39,275 nucleotides of DNA from Thermoleophilia bacterium (GTDB lineage: Bacteria > Actinomycetota > Thermoleophilia > Gaiellales > Gaiellaceae), in contig SHVL01000023.1 of the NCBI GenBank assembly GCA_009694305.1, positions 1-39,275 of the forward strand. The letters run 5' to 3'. A program made the translations under genes and the position numbers. The notes below the pieces were generated by a model. It did not search any database. It saw nothing but the letters and a program-made list of their open reading frames with translations, and had not been told where the DNA came from. Shown here one piece after another: positions 33,743-39,275 of the stretch (position 1 is the first letter of the stretch; each line of letters starts with the position of its first letter).

Positions 33743-34090
33743 GTGAATGCACTAGGCGTGATCATCTACATCGCAATCATTGTTCTCATAATCGCCGGTC
33801 TCTGGAAGGCCTTCATCAAGGCAGGAGAGGAGGGCTGGAAGGCGATCATTCCGATCTGGAACTACCTCATCATCCTGAAGATTGCCGGCCGCCCGTGGTG
33901 GTGGATTCTTCTGTTGTTGATCCCGTTCGTCAACATCGTGATCGGGATCATCGTCGCGCTCGACGTGGCAAAGGGATACGGCCGCGGCGTCGGGTTCGGT
34001 ATCGGCCTCATCTTCCTTTCGCCGATATTCTGGTGCATCCTCGGCTTCGGCAGTGCGACGTACTCGGGGCCGGCGATGAAGGCCGCGTAG
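33743..34090 (+). CDS. DUF5684-type small membrane protein
   Basis: A 115-residue protein with three or four hydrophobic helices: GVIIYIAIIVLIIAG, then a conserved amphipathic stretch AGEEGWKAIIPIWNYL, then ILLLLIPFVNIVIGIIVAL and a final helix. The pattern, a GWKAxIPxxN block between helix one and two and PWWWI before the next, fits the DUF5684 family, for which I know no function. The GTG at 33743 has GGAGG 7 bases upstream, so translation is SD-led. It is divergent from the selenoprotein gene. Confidence 0.82.
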   Translation: MNALGVIIYIAIIVLIIAGLWKAFIKAGEEGWKAIIPIWNYLIILKIAGRPWWWILLLLIPFVNIVIGIIVALDVAKGYGRGVGFGIGLIFLSPIFWCILGFGSATYSGPAMKAA

Positions 34091-34111
34091 TCAGCGAGAG
34101 CCACCTGTTGT

Positions 34112-34172
34112 GGGCAGTCTGCACGGTCGGTGTCAAGGCTTTGAGACCTGACACCAACCGTGCAGGCTGCCC
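34112..34172. terminator. Long imperfect hairpin between convergent genes
   Basis: Arms of 6, 9 and 7 bp: GGGCAG, CTGCACGGT and GGTGTCA pair with TGACACC, ACCGTGCAG and CTGCCC, interrupted by one T-G wobble and one C-A mismatch, with a 13-base loop. It sits between the DUF5684 stop (34090) and the PAS gene stop (34190), so a bidirectional terminator is likely. Its 3' half contains GAGACCTGACACC, whose reverse complement recurs after selC. Confidence 0.6.
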
Positions 34173-34189
34173 CTGTACCTCTTCTCGTC

Positions 34190-34588
34190 CTAGGCCGAGA
34201 TCACGCGTTGGACGGCGATGTAGTGCGTCGTCTTTGCGGCTGCGCCCCGGCCTGACCTCACCGGTGCGACGCGCCAGTGCATGATGAACGGGCTCCCGTC
34301 GGCGCGGTAGTTGATCGTGCGACCTTCGAACCGGCGTCCGGCCGCCAGGTCTGTGATCAGCTGCTTGATCGTTCCCTTGTCCGTGGCGGCACCTTGCAGA
34401 AATTTAGGGTCGCGGCCGATCACGTCCTTCGCCTTGTACCCGGTCAGCTTCTCGAACGACTTGTTGACGTAGACGATCTTGTTGGTGGTACCGGCAGTCG
34501 TGATCATCACCGAGTCGAAACTCTGGTCGGCGATCGTCGCGAAGCCACTTTCGAGCTCAGTGAGCGCATGCTGTTTTGTTGATGCCAT
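34190..34588 (-). CDS. Single PAS/LOV-like domain protein lacking the photoactive cysteine
   Basis: A 132-residue protein that is essentially one PAS domain. NKIVYVNKSFEKLTGY is the PAS core, GRDPKFLQGAATDKGTI aligns with the LOV GRNCRFLQG block, and INYRADGSPFIMHWRVAPV plus HYIAVQRVIS match LOV strands. The LOV adduct-forming Cys is Pro61 here, so a canonical photocycle is impossible; it may still bind flavin or act as an ordinary PAS sensor. There is no output domain. The ATG at 34588 follows GAGG by about 9 bases, which decides against a longer frame to 34666. Confidence 0.82.
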   Translation of the reverse strand: MASTKQHALTELESGFATIADQSFDSVMITTAGTTNKIVYVNKSFEKLTGYKAKDVIGRDPKFLQGAATDKGTIKQLITDLAAGRRFEGRTINYRADGSPFIMHWRVAPVRSGRGAAAKTTHYIAVQRVISA

Positions 34589-34725
34589 ACGTTTTCCTCT
34601 CTCGATACATTGGCAGCAATCGAAGGTACCGATTCCCCTCGGGGCTGCGTCTGCCCTACCAATCATGACTGGCGGGATCCGCTCGCCTCCTACCGACCTG
34701 CGTCTCTAGCCCCCCTGCCCGTCGC

Positions 34726-34731
34726 TATTCT
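34726..34731 (+). promoter_or_regulatory. -10 box of selC
   Basis: TATTCT 7 bases before the first base of tRNA-Sec. No convincing -35 at 16-18 bases. Confidence 0.5.
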
Positions 34732-34738
34732 CCGTCGC

Positions 34739-34831
34739 GGAGCGGCACGGGCCCGGTGGCCCAGCGGGTCTTCAAAACCTGTGCGGTGTGGTAACCCCAC
34801 GCTCGGTCGGTTCGACTCCGGCGCCGCTCCG
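34739..34831 (+). tRNA. selC: tRNA-Sec (anticodon UCA)
   Basis: A 93-base selenocysteine tRNA. The acceptor stem has the diagnostic 8 bp: GGAGCGGC with GCCGCTCC, discriminator G. The D arm is GGGCC-CGGT-GGCCC with a 4-base loop, as in other tRNA-Sec. Anticodon stem CGGGT/ACCTG encloses CTTCAAA, anticodon TCA at 34772-34774. A long variable arm and T-arm GTCGG-TTCGACT-CCGGC follow. CCA is not encoded. It decodes UGA with SelB, and a client UGA lies 1.4 kb away. Confidence 0.96.
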
Positions 34832-34840
34832 TTAGGGGGT

Positions 34841-34881
34841 GTCAGGTCTCGCGTTGCTAGACGCTCGACCCGCGACCTGAC
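34841..34881 (+). terminator. Hairpin downstream of selC
   Basis: GTCAGGTC (34841-34848) pairs with GACCTGAC (34874-34881), helped by GCG/CGC inside; the loop is large. It begins 10 bases after tRNA-Sec and shares GGTGTCAGGTCTC (34838-34850) in inverse orientation with the hairpin at 34112-34172. Terminator or repeat element. Confidence 0.45.
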
Positions 34882-34985
34882 CTCCGACCCCGGCGGCTCT
34901 TCTTCCAGCCTGCGCGGGACTCCGGCGACGGTGGCTGCGGGCGGAACGACGAAGACCTGAACCCTGCCGCCGCTATGGTCGTCGT

Positions 34986-35078
34986 ATGGCGTCGCCGCTA
35001 AGGAGTTCCTGCGTCTGTCCCCTTCACGGAGTCGGCGGCGGCACAACGACGGGGGAGCGCGCATGGCCGGACGGGTGA
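34986..35078 (+). CDS. Possible 30-codon leaderless upstream ORF
   Basis: ATG at 34986 lies 5 bases after TATGGT (34975-34980). The 30-codon frame has two cysteines close together (SSCVCPLHG) and stops at TGA 35076-35078, overlapping the start of the DsbA-like gene by 16 bases. Such an arrangement can couple or attenuate translation of the next gene. Weak evidence: start pattern and overlap only. Confidence 0.25.
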   Translation: MASPLRSSCVCPLHGVGGGTTTGERAWPDG

Positions 35079-35941
35079 AGGCGACTCTGTACAGCGATGC
35101 CGGCTGCCCGTGGGGCTATTCGGCGGATCCTGCTCTCCGGGTGCTCGAGTGGCGCTACGGGGCGCAACTCGACTGGCGGCTCGTGCTGATCGGGCTGACC
35201 GAGCACGCCCAGCAATACGTTGACCGCGGCTACACGCCGCTTGGGTCGGCCGAGGGGTACGTCCGGCGGTATCGCCCGTACGGGATGCCGTTCGCGCCAG
35301 AGCCTCGCGCGCGGGTCATGGGTACGGGGCGGGCCTGTAGAGCGGTTGTCGCGGCGCGCCTGCAGGAGCCGGGCGCGGAGTGGGCGACGTTCCGTGCGCT
35401 CCAGTTCGCCTGGTTCACGACGACGCTGCTGCTCGACGAGGACGACGGCATCGCCCGGGCGCTTGCAGGCGTCCCGGGGCTCGACGTGGACGCGGTGATC
35501 GCTGCGATCGAGACGCCCGAGGTCGAGGAGGCCTATCAGCGCGACCACGCCGAGGCGCGCACTGCGGCCGGCTCACCGCCCGAGCTGCAGCACAAGACGG
35601 CCACCACCGACGGCCCCGTCCGCTTCACTGCGCCCTCCATCGTCTTCGAGCACGCGGGCCGGACGCTCGTGGCCGGCGGCTGGCAGACGATCGAGGCCTA
35701 CGACGTGCTCGTCGCAAACCTGATTCCCGACGGGGAGCGCCGTGGCGTGCCCGACGACCCGTTCGAGTTGCTCGAGTACTTCCCGGGTGGCCTGACCACG
35801 CAGGAGGTCGCGCAGCTGCTGACGCGGGGCAACGACGCTGCCGACCGCCCCGGGGCCGAGGCCGCGATGCTGGGCCTCGTGGCGTCAGGGCTGGCGGTGC
35901 GCACCCGGCTCGGCGACGACGCACTCTGGGTGGTGGCGTAG
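35063..35941 (+). CDS. DsbA/FrnE-like thioredoxin-fold protein with C-terminal extension
   Basis: A 292-residue protein. The N-terminus KATLYSDAGCPWGYSADPALRVL (key part CPWGYS) is the FrnE/2-hydroxychromene-2-carboxylate isomerase-type DsbA fold, in which only the first cysteine of the CxxC is kept. A helical insertion (about 85-150) follows, and the cis-proline loop FTAPSIVFEHAGR lies near residue 190. Residues 225-292 resemble a small winged helix (TTQEVAQLLTRGNDAA). No signal peptide, so it is cytoplasmic. It may be a glutathione-analogue-dependent isomerase or thiol oxidoreductase. RBS GGGGGAG precedes the ATG. Confidence 0.82.
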   Translation: MAGRVKATLYSDAGCPWGYSADPALRVLEWRYGAQLDWRLVLIGLTEHAQQYVDRGYTPLGSAEGYVRRYRPYGMPFAPEPRARVMGTGRACRAVVAARLQEPGAEWATFRALQFAWFTTTLLLDEDDGIARALAGVPGLDVDAVIAAIETPEVEEAYQRDHAEARTAAGSPPELQHKTATTDGPVRFTAPSIVFEHAGRTLVAGGWQTIEAYDVLVANLIPDGERRGVPDDPFELLEYFPGGLTTQEVAQLLTRGNDAADRPGAEAAMLGLVASGLAVRTRLGDDALWVVA

Positions 35942-36006
35942 GGCCGGCATCCCGCCTCGACGAGCGACTCCGTCCGCCGGACGTGGCGGGTTGGTAGGAT
36001 CGCGGT

Positions 36007-36624
36007 GTGGCATCCATGCTTCTCTACGGGCGGTCGGGATCTGCCTCGATGGCCCCTCATGCCGCGCTCGCCGAGATCGGGGTGGACTACGACCTCGTGC
36101 TGATCGAGAGAGACGAGGCACAGACCGACCCCGGCTACCTCGCGCTCAATCCGCTCGGCGTCGTGCCGACGCTCGTGGACGGCGACGTCGTCCTGACCGA
36201 GTCGGCGGCGATCCTGCTCCATCTCGCCGACCGGTATCCCGAGGCACGCCTTGCTCCAGAAAACCGTGCGCAGTTCTACCGTTGGCTCGTCTTCATGACG
36301 AACACGCTGCAGACCACGTTGCTCAGGATGTTCTACCCGGAGCGGTACGGCGACGAGAGCGTCGGCCCACGGGCAACGGCGGAGGCAGGACGTCACTTCG
36401 ACCTGATCGAGTCGCATCTCGCGGGGCGTGAGTGGCTCGTCGGCGAGCACCGGACGGGGGCGGATCTCTTCCTCCTGATGCTCACCGACTGGGGCTCCGA
36501 GCTCGACCCGCCCGCATGGGACAGGCCTGCCATCCGCGCGCATTTTCGCCGGACGCTCGCGCTACCGGGCGTTCAGCGGATGTTCGAGGAAGAGGGGCTC
36601 GAGCAGCCGGAGTGGGCCGTCTGA
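36007..36624 (+). CDS. Glutathione S-transferase-family protein
   Basis: A 205-residue GST. The thioredoxin-like N-terminal domain has LLYGRSGSASMAPHAALAEIG, LNPLGVVPTLVDGD with the cis-Pro, and LTESAAILLHLADRYP with the conserved E-S glutathione contact. The C-terminal helical domain includes GREWLVGEHRTGADLFLL, the N-capping box. A serine-rich loop occupies the usual catalytic position. Actinobacteria mostly lack glutathione, so the thiol cofactor is uncertain. The GTG start lies 6 bases after an extended -10 (TGG-TAGGAT ending 36000). Confidence 0.88.
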   Translation: MASMLLYGRSGSASMAPHAALAEIGVDYDLVLIERDEAQTDPGYLALNPLGVVPTLVDGDVVLTESAAILLHLADRYPEARLAPENRAQFYRWLVFMTNTLQTTLLRMFYPERYGDESVGPRATAEAGRHFDLIESHLAGREWLVGEHRTGADLFLLMLTDWGSELDPPAWDRPAIRAHFRRTLALPGVQRMFEEEGLEQPEWAV

Positions 36625-36650
36625 CCCACCGGTCGCCGCAGCGGCGAGGC

Positions 36651-38081
36651 TCAGACTCGGTGCGCTTTCGTTGCCGGCAGGACCTTGCCGGGGTTGAGTA
36701 TGCCGTTCGGGTCGAAGCTCGCCTTGATCGCCTGCATCAGCGGAATCAGGTCTCCGTGCTCCTGCTCGAGGGCGCCGATCTTGCCGAGGCCGATCCCGTG
36801 CTCGCCGGTGCAGGTGCCGCCGCGCGCGAGAGCGTCGTCAACGAGGTTGTGGACGAGCTCGTCGGAGAGGCTGATCTCGGAGGCATCGACCTGCATGGCG
36901 ATGTGCAGGTTGCCGTCGCCTGCGTGGCCGACGATGCCTGCGTTCAGGCCCAGCCGGTCGATCTCGGCACGCGCGAAGCGGGCAGCGCCGGCGAGCTCCG
37001 TCAGGGGCACGCATACGTCCGTCGTCCGCTCCTTGGTGCCGGGGAACGTCGCCGACGTGGCGTGTGCGACGTCGTGGCGCGCTTTCCAGAGGAGGGCTCG
37101 TGCCTCGGGGTCGAGCTCGTGAACGATGTCCTTTGCGCCCTCGGCGAGGGCCACCGCCTGCACGAGCTCGAGGTCGTCGGCCACCACTCCCTCGCTTCCC
37201 GTTGACTCCACGAGCAGGCAGACTCCCTCCGGATACGACGTCCCGGAGTACGCGTTGACCGCCGTCACGATCCACGCATCCATCAGCTCGAGCCGCGTCA
37301 CCCCGGCGCCCGCGGCAACGACGCCCGCAGCCGTGCGGCAGGCGCTCTCGATGTCCGCGAAGGCGATGCGCAGCGCCACGGCCCGCTCGGGGATTGCGTG
37401 GAGCCGCACCGTCACCTCGGTGATCACCGCGAGCGTGCCCTCCGACCCGACCAGAAGTCCCGTGAGGTCATAGCCGGCCGATGTCTTCGCGGCCCGGCTG
37501 CCGGTGCGGACCACCCGTCCGTCGGCCAGCACCGCTTCGAGTGCCAGCACGTTCGCTCGCATCTTCCCGTAGCGCACCGTCGTCGTGCCCGCAGCGTTCG
37601 TTGCCGCCATCCCGCCGATCGTGGCGTCGGCACCGGGGTCAACGGGGAAGCAGAGGCCGTGCTGGCCGGCCGCTCGTTCGAGCGTGAGTCGTGTGACGCC
37701 CGCCTGCACCGTTGCCGTCAGGTTCTCGGGCGCGATGTCGAGGATGCAGTCGAGCCTCGAGAGGTCGAGGCTGATGCCGCCGTGGAGAGGGATCACGTGG
37801 CCCTCGAGGCTCGTGCCGACCCCGAACGGTGTTACCGGAATCCGGTACTCGCTCGCGAGCGCAAGCACCTGCGAGACCTCGTCGGTCGAGACCGGATAGA
37901 CGACGACATCCGGCCGGTGCGGTGTGTGAAACGTGATGTCCCCGGCGTGCAGGTCGAGGTCGGAATCGCCGTCGCGCACGCGATCCTCGCCCAGAGCCTC
38001 GCGGAGCCTCAGCTTTATTTTTTCGATATCCGTCACCGGGCGAGAGGGTATCGGTGCTGTCGCCGTGGTGCCCGAGGACAT
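36651..38081 (-). CDS. FAD-linked oxidase, GlcD/D-lactate dehydrogenase type
   Basis: A 476-residue flavoprotein. The FAD-binding PCMH domain has VVVYPVSTDEVSQVLALA, PVTPFGVGTSLEGH and PVDPGADATIGGMAATNAAG; the C-terminal domain has GHAGDGNLHIAM and CTGEHGIGLGKI, with metal-ligand histidines, and ends FDPNGILNPGKV. It should oxidise a 2-hydroxy acid such as glycolate or D-lactate. An in-frame GTG at 38036 is an alternative start, 10 bases after GATACC and removing a Ser/Thr/Pro-rich leader. It follows the deacylase gene by 33 bases on the same strand and probably shares its transcript. No GlcE or GlcF subunits are adjacent. Confidence 0.92.
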   Translation of the reverse strand: MSSGTTATAPIPSRPVTDIEKIKLRLREALGEDRVRDGDSDLDLHAGDITFHTPHRPDVVVYPVSTDEVSQVLALASEYRIPVTPFGVGTSLEGHVIPLHGGISLDLSRLDCILDIAPENLTATVQAGVTRLTLERAAGQHGLCFPVDPGADATIGGMAATNAAGTTTVRYGKMRANVLALEAVLADGRVVRTGSRAAKTSAGYDLTGLLVGSEGTLAVITEVTVRLHAIPERAVALRIAFADIESACRTAAGVVAAGAGVTRLELMDAWIVTAVNAYSGTSYPEGVCLLVESTGSEGVVADDLELVQAVALAEGAKDIVHELDPEARALLWKARHDVAHATSATFPGTKERTTDVCVPLTELAGAARFARAEIDRLGLNAGIVGHAGDGNLHIAMQVDASEISLSDELVHNLVDDALARGGTCTGEHGIGLGKIGALEQEHGDLIPLMQAIKASFDPNGILNPGKVLPATKAHRV

Positions 38082-38114
38082 GCTTCTTCAGGGTGAAGCG
38101 CACTCGTTTCTGCG

Positions 38115-39275
38115 CTACGGCCGCCGGAGTACCTGCCCGTTTCTGATTCCCGTGAGCTTGCCTGCACTCAGCGTCACAGCCCCGTTGACGATCACGGTGT
38201 CCATCCCGGTAGCGAGTCTGCTCGGATCGAATGTCGTCCCTTCCTCCCTGAACGTGGTCGGGTCGAAAACGACGACGTCGGCATGGGCACCCGGCCGGAG
38301 GACGCCGCGATCCTGGAGGCCGATTCGCTCCGCCGGCCGGGCCGTGAGGCGATGGATCGCCTCGGACAGGCTTAGCACCTTCTCCTGCTGGACACAGAAG
38401 CGCAGGTACCACGCAGCCCAGGTGTAGGCCCCGTGGAAGACCTTTCCCTCGAGCGGGCCCGTCGGTGCCATCGTCGTGGCGTCCGATCCGGGTACGCAGA
38501 GGGGATGGGCAAACGCCTCCCGCTGCTGCTCCTCGGTGTAGGCATGGATGATCACCATCAGCTGCCCGGGATCAGCCTTGCTGCGGTCGTCGGCCGCGCC
38601 GAGAAGAAGGCCATAGACGGCATCGAGAGGCTCCTGACCACGCTCGGCTGCAATCGTGGCGATATCGCGGCGGGCGTACTCCGGCCACACCTCGTTGTCG
38701 AGCAGCACGACCCGACTCCAGTCGCCACCGGCGCTGAGGATGCTCTCGTAGTCACGCATCGCCCGCCGCTGCTCCCTGTCGCCGAGGATCTCGCGCAACC
38801 GCGTAGCGTCCGTGAGTGCCCACGGCGGCAACGCGGTCAGCAGGAACGTTGTTCCGTAGAGGCGTGTGTGCATATCGAACGCCACATCCATACCGCTTCC
38901 CGCAGCGTCTTCGACGAGCTCCAGGCAGCGGCGCGCAGAGTCGATGCCGTTCCGGGGGGTGAGGTGAGAAACCTGAAGTCGCACGCCGGATCGCTCGGCC
39001 GTGCGGATCGCCTCGGCAACCGCATCGTCGGCACCCTCGTCGCGTCGCCGCGTGTGTGTCGCGTAGATCGCGTGGCGGCCACCGCACACCTCGCACATCG
39101 AGACCAGCTCGTTCTCGTCTGCACCGCGCTCCGCTGCATACTCGAGCCCCGTCGAGTAGCCCCAGGCTCCCTGCTCCAGCGCCTCCTCGAGGAGGTACCG
39201 CATCTGTGCCAGCTCGTCGGGGCGAGCCGGCCGGTCGGCGAGGCCGACGACCGACAGCCGGATCTGCCCGTTCGG
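38115..39275 (-). CDS. N-acyl-D-amino-acid deacylase (amidohydrolase), 5' end outside the window
   Basis: A partial gene of 386 codons visible, open to the window edge. Sequence at the edge (GLADRPARPDELAQM, then GAWGYSTGLEYA) matches the middle of D-aminoacylases. Further blocks are YATHTRRRDEG with a metal-site histidine, VSHLTPRNG, FDMHTRLYGTTFL, MVIIHAYTEEQQ, LCVPGSDAT with the catalytic Asp, and the C-terminal beta-domain GVLRPGAHADVVVFDP. These zinc enzymes hydrolyse N-acyl-D-amino acids or, in relatives, dihydropyrimidine-type amides. About 120 N-terminal residues with the HxH site lie beyond the window. The GlcD-type oxidase is immediately downstream. Confidence 0.9.
   Translation of the reverse strand, partial: PNGQIRLSVVGLADRPARPDELAQMRYLLEEALEQGAWGYSTGLEYAAERGADENELVSMCEVCGGRHAIYATHTRRRDEGADDAVAEAIRTAERSGVRLQVSHLTPRNGIDSARRCLELVEDAAGSGMDVAFDMHTRLYGTTFLLTALPPWALTDATRLREILGDREQRRAMRDYESILSAGGDWSRVVLLDNEVWPEYARRDIATIAAERGQEPLDAVYGLLLGAADDRSKADPGQLMVIIHAYTEEQQREAFAHPLCVPGSDATTMAPTGPLEGKVFHGAYTWAAWYLRFCVQQEKVLSLSEAIHRLTARPAERIGLQDRGVLRPGAHADVVVFDPTTFREEGTTFDPSRLATGMDTVIVNGAVTLSAGKLTGIRNGQVLRRP

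Overview
The window is dense, high-G+C bacterial chromosome. It carries coenzyme F420 genes, a RpoD-type sigma factor, an actinobacterial-type LexA box (GAACATATGTTC), many start codons directly behind TANNNT -10 boxes, and several LuxR-type regulators. This suggests Actinomycetota, most likely a deep-branching class such as Thermoleophilia; the class is inference. There is no phage, insertion sequence or CRISPR array. Almost every base is in a gene, and no gene-free stretch exceeds 300 bases.

Layout. 1-1490: F420 block (cofD end, npdG, cofE). 1557-5634: class II aldolase, then a minus-strand group of VKOR, a decayed DsbA fragment, an intact membrane-anchored DsbA-like protein, a monomeric sarcosine-oxidase-like flavoenzyme and its XRE regulator. 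5727-8555: a divergent operon of gamma-glutamyltransferase-like protein, MaoC-like hydratase and alpha/beta hydrolase. 8641-12353: a regulatory patch with a small LuxR protein, a large ATPase-LuxR (LAL) regulator whose second half has clearly lower G+C, a truncated HD-GYP gene and another LuxR protein. 12595-19815: housekeeping genes (rpoD, topA, plsC, 5'-3' exonuclease, HDAC-like deacetylase, orphan response regulator). 19991-23218: rnpB, a zinc-ribbon protein, lexA with its SOS box, an orphan and internally shortened amino-acid-binding lipoprotein, tRNA-Leu(GAG) and secG. 23254-28245: a small unknown protein, GT4 glycosyltransferase, methylmalonyl-CoA mutase catalytic subunit with a GntR regulator, a MoaD-MoaE fusion and an M50 protease. 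28268-34831: purine nucleoside phosphorylase and the selenocysteine locus. 34986-39275: a DsbA/FrnE-like protein, a GST, a GlcD-type oxidase and an N-acyl-D-amino-acid deacylase cut by the window edge.

The main result is a compact selenocysteine system. selA, an HpcH/HpaI aldolase and selB form one coupled operon (29102-32893). selC, tRNA-Sec(UCA), lies at 34739-34831. Between them, on the minus strand, is a gene that looks truncated by a TGA at 33391-33393. Reading through that TGA gives a complete 184-residue AhpD/carboxymuconolactone-decarboxylase-type peroxidase whose EX11CX2CX3H motif has selenocysteine (U82) in place of the second cysteine. A short hairpin follows the UGA at the distance expected for a bacterial SECIS element. 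Synthesis, decoding factor, tRNA and a client selenoprotein therefore sit within 5.7 kb; selD is not in the window.

A second general feature is transcription and translation start architecture. At least fifteen genes have a TANNNT or GATACN hexamer 6-10 bases before the start codon and no room for a ribosome binding site, implying widespread leaderless mRNAs. This pattern also fixes several start codons used here.
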